Notes under the pieces: generated by a model
Database searches by the model: none
What the model saw: only the letters and a program-made list of their open reading frames with translations
What the model was told of the DNA's origin: nothing
Part shown: in pieces, positions 11,231-22,184 of the stretch
Numbering within the stretch: position 1 is the stretch's first letter
How the letters are laid out: every line of letters begins with the position of its first letter
NCBI GenBank assembly: GCA_963921935.1
Contig: OY998176.1
Span: 47,083,813-47,147,812, forward strand
From: Galeruca laticollis
Taxonomy: Eukaryota; Arthropoda; Insecta; Coleoptera; Chrysomelidae
DNA length: 64,000 nt
Direction of reading: 5' to 3'
Program-made: the position numbers and the translations under genes

Positions 11231-13325
11231 AATAAATTTTTAGCCGGACGCCCATTTGTGAGAATGGTCGCCAGTTTACGTATATCGTAGTTCAGCCAAA
11301 CTCCGAGTTGGTGCGCTGTTCACGCTCTGCGTATATCGGGATGGCGTATATTTTTGTCACCATTTCGATATTTCTGCGTCCACCAGATTTGGCAATGTTG
11401 TAGTGCTTTATTCTCTGTATTTTTATTTATAATTGATATTGCAGTGTGACAAGAGGACGTTCATAGGTGGATATGCCATTCAGTGTCTGTTTTAGAATAT
11501 ATCACGTATCTCTTATGTTGGATTTCGCCTTCTTTCGACGGGTTCGGATTGGATTATTTTTAGTGCAGTAATAGATTTCCTCCAACTACTTAGTGAACAA
11601 GGGAACTCCAGATTTGTGACGTTGGCTATTGTGTAATTAACAGATTTAAAAGCATGCCATGTAATATTCTTTTCTGGAATGATCTGTAATTTGTTATTAT
11701 GACAATATCCTACTTCACACATCCGAAGGAATTATTTTCCCGTTTCAGTGCATTCGAAAAAAGCTGGTTACGAAAAGGTTTAATTATATGTAAATGATCC
11801 GACTCTCCAGAAAATTGGTATTAGGGAGTTTTTAGGTATCGGTATCATGAATAACATGATGAAATCACAAAAGAATTAGGAATGAAAAAATAAATACATA
11901 TAAGTATGCATGAAAATGCAATGAGAATGATCTAATGATGTAGATCTGACATAAGTTATCCAGTTCAGAGAATAATATATTCAAAAGATTGTCACGAATG
12001 ACTTTTGAGTTTCACTACTTTCTGATATAACATTACTACATATGGGTACTACTCAGAATTATTGATATCTGAGGATTTTTGTGAACAGATTTTTTGGTTA
12101 AGTTCAATGATTCGAGAAGACGTCGTCAAGATGGCGAACAAGTTTTGTGATTTAGGGTACTATTTTATTAAACATTTCTACACAGGGCTTTTAGGTGTGG
12201 GAATTGAAATTATTTGGGTTCTCAAATATGCGGATTACGGATTCCTCATGAATGGGATCAAAGAATTGAATTAATATAATTAATTAATTCAACTGTGTGG
12301 CATTTAGTGTAGATGAGATGTTTACCTCAGTGTTAACTCTTTGATAAAGCTCCTAAAAATATGAGCGATAGCTGATTCGATTGGAAATTATGTCTAGAAA
12401 TATGCATTAAAATGATTTTACACCACACAAACAATTGAGATGAAAAAAGGCTGTTAGTTTTATGCTCATAATTCAGAAACTATCAATTGTTAAGAAATTC
12501 ACAGAAAATATTCTTGATGAAGGGGAAATTTACAATTGAAAAGTCCTTTCTCCAGGAACGCTATATCCATTAGTTATAATTTTGATTTAACTGAAAGTAC
12601 ATCTCCGCGTGACCACTATGGCAAATAATTGGTCTATAAATTTTTCGCTTCTTTCTAAAAAGGATACCAAAAAAATTTAAAAGTTGATTATTTAGATTAT
12701 TATAATTTTTTAAAGTTAACAAAAAATGAAATTTTCTATTTTTAGAAACATTATGACTTTTTTCAGGTCATTTGTACACAAATGAACTATTTTTTTCATT
12801 TCATTCGTCATATTGTCTTATGACTATGATGACTTGGAGAAAGAATTCTTATTTTTTCATTGTTTATAATGGATTTTTCATATTTCCATCATTTATATGA
12901 TTAGTTAAGAATTTTTTCTACTCAAAAATCATAATTGGTATTTCTCAATAGAGTTACAAAGAAATATCAATCATTTCATTGTTTATCAAGTTATACACAA
13001 ACTCTGACCATTATATTCTTTTTTAAGGCTGAAAAAATTATAAACACAGCCAATGCTTTTTTATTTCTCATAAGAAATTTTCATACTTGCTCAACTTTTG
13101 TATTCAGTGGACGCAGAATTTGATGCCCTACAGGAGTTTTCCTCTTAGAGTATTCATTTCCAAGCTGCAGACTCATATATAGAACTATATTTACGTTTTT
13201 GACAAAGCTGTAAAAAAACGTTGTTTTCTGACCATAGTTTTCGACCAAACCAATTTGAATGAATTATTGAGATATCCTCAATTAACGTAGAATTTAATAC
13301 TATTTTGCGATAAGTTTAAGCCATC
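11231..13325. other. No gene recognised
   Basis: AT-rich sequence. The longest frames (about 70 codons at 11513-11722 minus and 12062-12274 plus) have no motif or splice context that I can defend. Confidence 0.35.
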
Positions 13326-13550
13326 GCCGACAATGATATACTTATGTTTTGTTGAATTATTTGGTTTCAAATAGCTTGTCGTGCGAATTGGGAAAAAATA
13401 GATACCTCGACTAGTTTTTACTCATCAACCAATCAATGTCCCATGAAATTATTTAATGCCTACATTTATGAACATTTCGCGCGACAAGCTTTTTGAAACC
13501 AAATAATTCAATTAAAAAACATATTATGTCATTGTCAGCTATAACATGAA
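13326..13550. repeat. Foldback element, about 70-bp imperfect inverted repeats
   Basis: The stretch TTGAATTATTTGGTTTC near 13354 and its complement GAAACCAAATAATTCAA near 13495 are the core of two arms that extend outward through TTGTCG/CGACAA and a gCcGACAATGA-like segment, with about 85 bp between them. This is a small MITE-like foldback; no target duplication could be fixed. Confidence 0.7.
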
Positions 13551-14978
13551 CTTATTTTATTCGTTTTATTACAGCTCTAATAGACGGTTGTCTATAAAAT
13601 GGTTTTTTATTATATGTTTTTCCCAAACGTTTTATTTTACTAACAGTATGTAACTGAAGTAAAAAACTTGTTTCCTCATTCCTATGGGAGAACATCCCAA
13701 AAATCTGAAGAGTTTTTTTAGTCTTGATTAACGAGAATTCATTGCTTGATTAGAAGAAAATTAATGCCAAAAATATATATTCACAAAAATTGATGATTTA
13801 TCAAAGAAGTGAACACTCATATAGGAATCGTTTATTTCTTTTATGTTATTTTCCTGGGATAGTCATTTGGTATGCGATCTATGGGAAAATAATATTTACT
13901 TCCTTTTCACATCGGAATTTTTAAAACATGTACCAAACATTTAACTTCGCATACCAAACCTATGATTTTCACAATGCAATGTTTCTCTAGTGTCGTGTAT
14001 TCAATAGTTTGAATAGATATAATTGACAACTATTTTCAGACAAATGCACTAACAAAGAAAATAGGTACTTATCAAAACAAGTTTTTCGACAAATTCCCTA
14101 GGAAATAAAAATAATTTTTTTATAAATCTTGATTATTGGTTAACAGATTCAAAATTTTGTGCTGCAACAATACCCATTTTGTATTCGCAGCAAGCTTTTG
14201 ACTTTTTGCCCACCTAGGTTAAGAAATCAAATAAATTATTATTTCTTAACGTATTTTTAAAAATTGTCTCTTTAAAAATATTTTTCATTCATTTATTTTT
14301 ATTTTTAGTGTATTTGTGAACAAAATTTCTCGAGTTTTTTACCTTCAATTTTGAATAGACTAGAGCCATAATAAAAACCTTAGGATCTGGGAGCCGCCAT
14401 ATAGAATTTATGAATTTTGACCCTGAAATAATGATCTCCTACACAAAAAAAGTTATTATATCATGAATAAATATTTCACAGTAACATATATAGACGAAGA
14501 ATATTCTCGCAACTTTATCTTTCATGCCAATTTGGATAACTTTGGAGGTGACCCTATAGTGAAACACAATATATACTTATACTGATTCACGATTATCACC
14601 AATTTCTCTCGCAGAGATAATGAATACGAATCAAATTCGAGGCGCTTATATATCTGGCACCACTGCTTGATGCAGAAAGGCGGATGCGATGAACATAATA
14701 CCCGAAATCGGACGCAGAGTTGCATATGTGGTGAATGAGAATATTTGCGGATGCGGAAAAATCGGTAATATGTACGGATGCAGAAATGTCTGCAAGATGT
14801 ATGGTAAATTTTGGAAAAAAAACTTTTTTGTTTTAAGAGTATATTGAAATTTCAAAGTATGTACGTGTTTGTCTCAATAAGGACATTGGAAGTAAATCAT
14901 TGGAATATAATATACTCTTTGATTTAAGGAAGACGCCGAAACGTCGGAAGGATGAAAAGACGCAGAAAATATAGTATT

Positions 14979-14984
<6 letters not shown>
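13551..14984. other. Non-coding; family C repeat near its right end
   Basis: No gene is recognised. From about 14640 the repeated words GGATGCAGAAATG and GGACGCAGAG place this next to repeat family C. At 14925-14960 the stretch GACGCCGAAACGTCGG is a short palindromic motif reminiscent of the hammerhead-like sites at 19881 and 35316, but too eroded to call. Confidence 0.4.
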
Positions 14985-15034
<50 letters not shown>

Positions 15035-15539
15035 GGTGGTCCTTAAGTAATTGTACATAGAAATATGGTAGATTCCTGACTTCAAAATATTACTATTTAA
15101 ACCAACTTGCTTTAATAAAATCTTGCTAATAAGAAATATACAGGATGTTTAAGGTAAAATTTTAAAATAACTTTTTTGCAATAACTTCAACGTTTTTGGA
15201 TATGTATACATGAAAATTTGGAAATAGAGGTTTTTGGGCACGAAAAATTATAATCTGTTACCTACTTCGATGTAATTTGCAGAGGGCGCCACATAGGCTA
15301 CATTTGTGGCATCAATGTGCCCTGAATTTTTTTGCTGTTTAAGTTAGCGGTATTTTTGTAAAAGAATATTGAGGCCACGTTATTTTAATAGAAAAAAGGC
15401 ATACTTGTGATTAACCTTAAAACTTAACGGTTTATGATATAATCGCATTTTAGGGATCAGCTGCATGATTATTATTGAAAACATTTAGAAAACAAATTTA
15501 AGAAAAACTAAGCTAAATAACATTATAACTTCAATTGTG

Positions 15540-16616
15540 TCACATTAAATGTTCGATATGTCCTCCATTCTCGTCGATGCATTCATCTACACGTTCCATA
15601 AAAGATCGTCTCATATTAAACAAGATGATTGGATCAAAAAATACCGCTGCTCTATTTATTTCTTCCCAAAGTTGGTCGCTTGTATTTATGGGATCCTTAT
15701 AAACAAGTTGTTTCATTGCACCCCATACACCGAAATCGAGAGGATTCAAGTCTGGACTACGTGCTGGCAAAGGAAAATGGCTACCACGACCAATTCAGCG
15801 TTCAGGAAATTTGTTATTCAAATATGTTTTGACTGCTCTCGTATAATGCGGCGGTGCACCATCTTGCATGAACCACATATTTTTTCTTATTTTCAGTGGC
15901 AATTCTTCCAATAGATTAATGAAATCATTTTGCAAAAAATGTAAGTAGTTCTCACCATTCAAATTACGAGGTAACTCGTATGGTCCTAAGAAATTGTTAC
16001 CAATGATACCACACCATACGTTTATTTTGAATTCATATTGGAAATGGCTTACTCGTTTATCATGGGGATTTTCAATAGCCCAAAGATGATTGTTCCTTAA
16101 ATTAAAAATACCACGGCGGTTGAATGTAGCTTCGTCGGTAAATAATATTCTGTCGACGAAGGTGTGATTAAGATTTTGCCTGTTTCGGATAGCACTTGCA
16201 AATTGGTATCTTAACGGTAGATCTGCTGGCAATAAATTTTGTACCGGAGTAAAATGGTATGGGTGATACTTCTCGAGGTGTAGTCTTTTTAAAATAGAAG
16301 TTTTACTGATTTGTAAAGCAGCAGATAAACGCCGTGTACTAACTTGAGGATCATCTTCAATGCGAACCATTATTTCGTCATCTTTATCAGGCGTAATTAT
16401 TCTTGGTCGGCCTAAGTTATCACGCTTAGGACGGAACGAACCACTATCGCCTAAATTCCTAAATAGATTCTGGAATGTTTGATGATTAGGTTGCTGCCTG
16501 TTTGGATATCTTCTCAAATATTCTCGTTTCGCAGCTCGCCCATTAAAATTTTGCTGACAGTAAATAGCAACCATATCTCTCATATCTGTATTAGAATAAT
16601 TATTATGCCTCGGCAT
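15540..16616 (-). pseudogene. IS630/Tc1/mariner transposase with one in-frame stop
   Basis: The frame opens with MPRHNNYSNTDMRDMV at 16616 and runs 358 codons to a TAA at 15540. A helix-turn-helix region of the DUF4817 kind (GRAAKREYLRRYPNR, residues about 26-40) is followed by a second HTH (QISKTSILKRLH). The catalytic blocks are FTDEATF (about residue 170), FMQDGAPPHYT (about 251) and ARSPDLNPLDF (about 286). By my count 36 positions separate the second and third catalytic aspartates. The only lesion I see is a TGA at codon 274 (15795-15797), where relatives usually carry tryptophan in an RWIGR-like segment; downstream of it the frame is unchanged. The 3' end of the gene lies inside the element's left inverted repeat. 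It is one substitution away from being open. Confidence 0.9.
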
Positions 16617-16760
16617 TTTCTGCGTTTTTTAAATTAACTAATAAAATGCAAACTAAATATTACAAGACTGACATAATATTGAAACAAATCGAATGCTTCG
16701 CTGTCAAAATCATTCGTGACGTCAGCCTACTATGTTAATAGTTTCCGAAATGAATAATTA

Positions 16761-17378
16761 TTACTTTGGGAAGAAATAAATAGAGCAGCGGGTGTTTTTG
16801 ATCCAATGATGTTGTTGTAGATAAATGCATCGACGAGAATGGAGGAAATATCGATCATTTAATGTGACACAACTGAAGTTATAATGTTATTTAGTTTAGT
16901 TTTTTTTTTAATTTGTTTTCTAAATGTTTTTAATAATAATCAAGCAGCTGATCCATAAAATGCGATTATATCGAAAACCGTTATGTTTTAAGGTTAATAA
17001 CAGGTATACCTTTTTTCTATTAAAATAACGTGGCTTTAATATTCTTTTACAAAAATACCGCTAACGTAAACAGCAAAAAAATTTAGGGCACATTGATGCC
17101 ACAAAGGTGGCCTATGTAGCGCCCTCTATAAACTACATCGAAGTAGGTACCAGATTATGATTTTTCGTGCCCAAAAACCTCTATTTCCAAATTTTCATGA
17201 ATACATATGCAAAAACGTTGAAGTTATTGCAAAAAAGAAATTTTAAAATTTAACCTTTAACATCCTGTATATTCCTTATTAGCAAGATTTTATTAAATTA
17301 AGTTGGTTTAAATCGTAATATTTTAAAGTCAGGATTCTACCATATTTCTATGTACAATTACTTAGGGACCACCCTGTA
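16761..17378 (-). repeat. Right inverted-repeat arm containing a copy of the transposase 3' end
   Basis: The segment at 16761-16870 (GGGAAGAAATAAATAGAGC, ATGCATCGACGAGAATGG, CATTTAATGTGACACAA) matches the transposase codons at 15541-15671 in inverted orientation. It then continues as the mirror of the left end to 17378. It carries small indels, including a gap of about 33 bp inside the duplicated coding part, so it does not encode protein. Confidence 0.88.
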
Positions 17379-17699
17379 TATATATATATACTAAAACAAA
17401 ACTAACTCTGCATTTCTTATCTTATTTACTGTAACATAATATTATTATTTATTTATAGAAATTTCTAGTTCTATAACTTCAGTGTTTTTTTTGAGACTAT
17501 TTAGAGATAAACTTTCCTTTCATTGAAAGCCGAGCCTTTCAAGGGCGGCGGAATGTTCAGTTTCGCATTATCATTTTTTAATTTTTGAAAAAACAAAGTC
17601 AATAGGACGATCTGTGTGCCATAATAAAGTCCAACCAACTGTCAAGAGTAATAAAAATATTAATCAAAAATAAGAGCAGTGATTTTTCATAAAAAATAA

Positions 17700-18540
17700 T
17701 ATAATTTCTCACGAAGTTCTCGTTCGTTCAGAACCATATAAGGAACTGACGGCAAGGGAACGCAACAGCCTCTACCTATCCATTTATTTCTGAATTTTCT
17801 ATTGAGGTAGTTCCTAACAGCTCTGTCTAATTGTAGCCACATTTTCCTTCGGATGCTAAGTTAAAGGTTTTCGAGAAGGATCCAGAAGACTTTTTAAAAA
17901 AAAACTGAAAAATATTCTTCCATCCAGATGCCGTCAAAAATATAAGGGCCACAATCCCTCCCCTAACGTTTACACACCATCGGTGTTGGCGATCAACAGT
18001 ACGGAATAAATATTTGTTTGCTGTATCGTAATAATGAAAATTATGTCTATTTACTAACCCATTAATGTGGAAAGTAGATTCGTCAGTAAACAATACATAA
18101 TTAAAAAAATCAGGATCTTCTCCAACTTTATCGAAAGTCCATAAACAAAAATTTAAACGTTTATCTTAATCTTGTTGTGTCAACTACTTGTGTAGTTGAA
18201 TATGATACGGATGGTAGTGATTTTTCTTGAGTATTCTACACACACTCATTGGACTTATTCCTAATTCACTTGAAATTTTTCTAGAACTGGTATTGGGATT
18301 TTCCGTAACCGACAGCAAAACATCAAATTCGTTGGCGTTGTCGCCAGTAACTGGTTTAGTTTTATTCACCTTCTCGTATGCAACGCTACCAGTATCACGA
18401 AATCTATTAAGCAGTCTTTCGAAAACTTCCCTCTTTGGGTGAATTCTAGATGCTAGGAGACAATTTTCTAAACATTCCCCAATGCAAAGTATCATGTCGA
18501 CTCTTTTGTTTAACGGGTACTGCTTCATTTTTAGTAGCAA
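17700..18540 (-). pseudogene. Second mariner-like transposase, broken
   Basis: From 18540 down, a 118-codon frame gives the DUF4817/HTH start (LNKRVDMILCIGECLEN, then FERLLNRFRDTGSV and SELGISPMSVCRILKKNHYHPY). After a gap a new frame at about 18093 carries the first catalytic block (MFTDESTFHINGLVN). The rest is scrambled by an A/T run and deletion near 17890-17910. Near 17800 a segment LDRAVRNYLNRKF-RNKWIGRG shows the part preceding the third catalytic residue, but the SPDL block itself is gone. It belongs to the same broad family as the 15.5-16.6 kb copy but is clearly different in sequence. The left end of this element was probably cut by the neighbouring insertion. Confidence 0.8.
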
Positions 18541-18771
18541 TAAAATTTGAAACTAATACAAGATTGTTCAGAAAATTAACAGAGAAATGTCATAAAGTGA
18601 CTTTAAGTTAGGTACCGACTAGATTATGTATACATTTTTTGTAATAAAATCGATTTACCATACAATTTAAGAAAATTGTAAATTGCACGAAAAGTATAAT
18701 ATCTAGATATAGGACACCCTCAAACCATTCGAAAGAGGATGTTTTTTTAAACATGGCGAATTATTAAAATA

Positions 18772-19257
18772 CAGGGTGTTCCTTTTAAAATAAGCCCGAT
18801 ATTACACATTGAATGACCTAATCATGAAACTGAAAATTCTGAACACCCTGTAAAGAGATGTTTAGTACTCAATCGTGGAATACATTCAACGAATGTCCAG
18901 CTATTTGGATGTAAGAGGAAATTTGCTAGAATTTTTTATACAATGAGTTATAAATATTTTTCAAAATGTTCACATTTTAAAAAAGTCAGCATAACTCGGA
19001 ACCCTCTGTATTTAGGTATAGGGAACCATTATGACGGAGTATTTTATTTTCAAGGAGCAATCAGAAAATGCAATAAAGTATAGGGTGTCTCATAGGAAAA
19101 AATATAACTTTGATATGCCACACATTACTGGAACAACCTGTATATTTCAAAATAATTTTAAAATGTAACCTATATATTCGTACCTACTACTAAAGTGACA
19201 AACATCCTAAAACTTTCACCGTTTCGCTATAAACCTCCATCCCGTTGGTCGTGATTC

Positions 19258-19262
<5 letters not shown>
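18772..19262 (-). mobile_element. Terminal non-coding part of the same mariner-like element
   Basis: The outer end, on the minus strand, starts GGGTGAATCACGACC at about 19260 and abuts (TA)n. The 300 bp next to it match the plus-strand copy at 8625-8937. Within 18772-18856 ACAGGGTGTTCC faces GAACACCCTGTA across about 60 bp, which looks like a smaller nested foldback with the ACAGGGTG termini used by other elements here. Confidence 0.65.
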
Positions 19263-19293
<31 letters not shown>

Positions 19294-19322
19294 GTTTTGT
19301 TTTTTTTCTTGAACCTTATTTC

Positions 19323-19353
<31 letters not shown>
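19262..19353. repeat. Two (TA)n tracts
   Basis: (TA)n at 19262-19291 and 19325-19352, separated by a T-rich spacer. They mark the outer end of the mariner-like element. Confidence 0.95.
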
Positions 19354-19356
<3 letters not shown>

Positions 19357-19998
19357 TTAGATAGATAGATAGAAATCCAAAAAAACCCATATTCTATCAA
19401 TGCTAAATCTGACACAAATAATTTATCAAAAATTTATGTTAATTTAATCAAATAGATGTCTTTTCCGGTGCATTGTCTATAAATGAAATGACATCCTGTA
19501 ATATTTCTAAATCCTTATACCATAATAACATCAGTAAAAAAATTTTTTCAAAGACAAAAATTGATGTGTATTAAAAACCTTGTTCCATCAGAATTACTGA
19601 ATACAATACAAAAAAAGAACTAGTTCTATTTACTAACAATAAAAATTTTTGTTCCTTTTAAGAAGTAATTATTGTCATAATATAATGTAGTGTACTGGCA
19701 GTTGTATGTGGGTATTATATTGATACTAAATGTTTTTAATAAAAATGATTGTTTTCGTGTATTTTAACATATTTTAACATGCGCTCGCCAAGCTCTTGTT
19801 TTATGGTAAGTTATTTTTAGGATAGACATATGTAGTGTATAAATTGTTAATTTTTTGTCATCTATTTGTAGAATTATGTTCTGATGAAGGACACGATATG
19901 TCCGAAACGTAAACAAAAACAAAAATGTTAATTAAAGCCAAAAAAACCATTTGATTTGTTTAACTAGGAACCTACAATCCCAAGAAAAATTTTTCCAA

Positions 19999-20002
<4 letters not shown>
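19354..20002. other. Non-coding, with a hammerhead-like core motif at 19881-19911
   Basis: No protein is seen. At 19880 the words CTGATGA and, 17 bases later, GTCCGAAACGT enclose a GGACA/TGTCC stem. CUGAUGA plus GAAA around a short stem is the core of hammerhead ribozymes, which Penelope-like elements carry in their terminal repeats. One extra A after CTGATGA and no convincing outer stem argue against an active ribozyme. A (TA)n tract follows at 20001. Confidence 0.4.
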
Positions 20003-20050
<48 letters not shown>

Positions 20051-20056
<6 letters not shown>

Positions 20057-20958
20057 GCATTTTTGTAAAAACTATCCACCCTCTACAAATCGGAAGCCGT
20101 CACTATTATGAAAAAATAGAAAAATACGTCAAAAATCATTTAAAGGGGGACGTCTTTTTGCTTATATGTACTCGTTATAACTTTAACCCCCTTCCTCCCT
20201 ATGGTGACGTCAACCATTTTTTAATGTAACACCCTGTATATTCCCGCATTTTTGGATTCTCCTCTGGAAGGTCATTCCAAAAATATCTAATACCTAAGTG
20301 AAAAGTATATCGTTTGGGAGTTACGGATAATTTCAATTTACTGACAGAGAAAGTTTAATTATAAACAAATTGGCATAACAATGATATATTATTTTAATAT
20401 GTTCAAATTGACTTCCATTGGTTGCCATACAATGATACAATCGAGCTTTAAATGATTGTCGCACATTATGTAACATTTCTGGGTTCACTTGTTGACATTC
20501 TTGAACTCTATAGATTCTGGATTAGTGGCAGATGTACTAGTTACTTCTAAATGTTAATACTCTAAAGTATACTAGGCTACCTTTTTGACACTTTATTTAC
20601 AAAACGTTACACAACAGTTTTTCGGTCACTATACTTATTTCTTTATTTTTGTTTTTGTTTCTACCAGTAAATTGAAATTACCCGTAACTCCCAAATGATA
20701 TACTTTTCACTATAGGTACTAGACATTTTTGTAATCCCCTTTCAGAGCAGAATCCAAAAATGCGGAAATACACAGGGTGTTCCATTGAAAAAAATGGGAG
20801 AGGTAACCATAGGAAGAATGGGGTTAAAGTTATAAGGAGTACATATGAGCAAAAAGACGTCCCCCTTTATATGATTTTTGACGTATTTTTCTATTTTTTC
20901 ATAAAAGTGACGGCTTCCGATTTGTAAAGGGTGGATAGTTTTCATTGAAATGCTCTAT
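20051..20958. mobile_element. 0.9-kb mariner-like deletion derivative with ~300-bp inverted repeats
   Basis: The left arm (20051-20350, starting ACAGAGCATTT) and right arm (about 20660-20958, ending AAATGCTCTATA) are inverted copies. They include ATCCACCCT, TCGGAAGCCGTCACT, GGGGGACGTCTTTTTGC and a GGGAGTTACGG stretch. An inner CACCCTGTATA/ACAGGGTGT pair lies about 185 bp inside each end, suggesting that one terminus was built outside another. The left end abuts (TA)n. The middle keeps only the end of a transposase gene, so the element is non-autonomous. Confidence 0.88.
20398..20514 (-). pseudogene. Transposase C-terminal tail inside the 0.9-kb element
   Basis: On the minus strand an open stretch reads VQECQQVNPEMLHNV and then FKARLYHCMATNGSQFEHI, the usual last 35 or so residues of arthropod IS630-like transposases. 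Compare RVDECIDENGGHIEHLM at the end of the 15.5-kb gene. No other part of the gene remains. Confidence 0.8.
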
Positions 20959-21052
20959 AGTTTTCATTGAAATGCTCTGAATATATTTATGCGATATCCT
21001 AAGTAAGGGGTATAAATGAGACTCTTAATTACAAAAAAATGGAAATGTCAAA

Positions 21053-21461
21053 ATGAGTAGCGAAGGTCTTTCGAAGCTTAAAAAGAAACATTTTCGATTA
21101 AAACATCAAAAAGTTCTATGAATACATGTTTAATTTTAAAGATATAATTACGAAATGCATGGGATATGATAAAACTCCAGATGATATAAAAAACCTACAG
21201 ATAAGGATCAGGCTAAAAATCCTATGATGCGAAGGTATCATACTTCAAATGAAATTGTACCTGTGACTTATGGAGAAAAGTCGGCGGTGAGCAAAACACC
21301 AGAGACAACGCGAATTGGAAGTGAAAATCCTCAAGAATCTGATGAATTCGAAAGCGGCCAAGACTGTGAAATATGGATCGAACGTCGACGGAATTAGCAC
21401 CTGTGATCCGGAACAGTACGCTAGAAGGTTTATTGATTTTATGTCGAAAGCCATTGAGTAA
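21053..21461 (+). pseudogene. Intronless broken gene copy, probable processed pseudogene
   Basis: Starting at ATG 21053 (MSSEGLSKLKKKHFRLKHQ) a protein-like reading continues through three frame changes to a TAA at 21459-21461. The segments in order are YMFNFKDIITKCMGYDKTP (from about 21111), NPMMRRYHTSNEIVPVTYG and DEFESGQDCEIWIERRR (frame from 21194), and CDPEQYARRFIDFMSKAIE (from 21399). All read as ordinary soluble protein and join collinearly into about 135 residues. No intron separates them, and the breaks are small indels near 21110, 21190 and 21397. I infer a retrocopy of a host gene. It could also be a host sequence carried by an element, since ACACCCTGTAT at 21645 resembles an element end. 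Function not recognised. Confidence 0.55.
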
Positions 21462-22184
21462 AGATTGCATTTTGTGCAAGTTTTCTATTTTTGGTTTCAT
21501 ATAATCTCATGGATGGGTGGGATGAATCTTAATCTACATCGATAAATCTGGATTGTTTGAATTTCTTCACAAATTTGGTTGCGCAAATAATTTTCCTAAT
21601 AATATAAGGAACTAACATTGATATCATGAATGGAACACCCTGTATCTAATCTAAATTATGTAAGGATCTTAAAAATATGAATATAACAAACAAATGATTT
21701 AATTAAAAATAAACAGTATGCTAAATATGTATAAATAGGTAGTTTAGTTTGAATAAATTAATTAATTATTCCTGGATTTTTAACTAAATAAGTAAATAAC
21801 ACGTAGAAAGGAAGCATAAAGTTTTTCAGATGATATTTTGGATTGATGAGATTATTTAAAAAAATGATATATGGTTGCCAAAACAATTAAAAAAAAAGAA
21901 ATTTATTGTTGATATTGATATTGAGAAGAAGATTGTCAGTTTTGAAATATATAAAAGGTAGATTGAAATCGAAAACTGAGAAGAGTTGAAAAGTTTTGAA
22001 AGAAAACCCAGAGAACATTGAAATCGAAACTAAAAGATATTAAACAAAAGCAGTTGAGAAATATAATATAAAATAATACACAGTATCTATTTGAAATAAC
22101 AATCTGAATTTTCTACAAGTACTCAACATAAATTGTTGTCATGATAATAGAATATTTGGTCAAGATATTAAGCAAATTGGTCAA
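21462..22184. other. No gene recognised
   Basis: AT-rich, partly A-rich sequence. GGAACACCCTGTATC near 21640 looks like an outer end of a mariner-like element. Confidence 0.35.

Larger units (their letters stand above)
15030..17378 (-). mobile_element. 2.35-kb mariner-like element with >600-bp terminal inverted repeats
   Basis: The left end starts TACAGGGTGGTCC at 15030 and the right end finishes GGACCACCCTGTA at 17378. Both abut (TA)n tracts, consistent with TA target duplication. The inverted repeats run about 15030-15672 and 16761-17378, with a roughly 33-bp deletion in the right arm. They cover not only the non-coding end but also the last part of the transposase gene, so the right arm carries an inverted, non-coding copy of the transposase 3' end. 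The transposase itself reads on the minus strand from 16616 to 15540. A typical mariner has TIRs of tens of bases, so this element is unusual. Confidence 0.9.

Noticed and set aside
19227..20229. Frames with runs of tyrosine-isoleucine (YIYIYI)
   Set aside because: They are (TA)n tracts read as codons.
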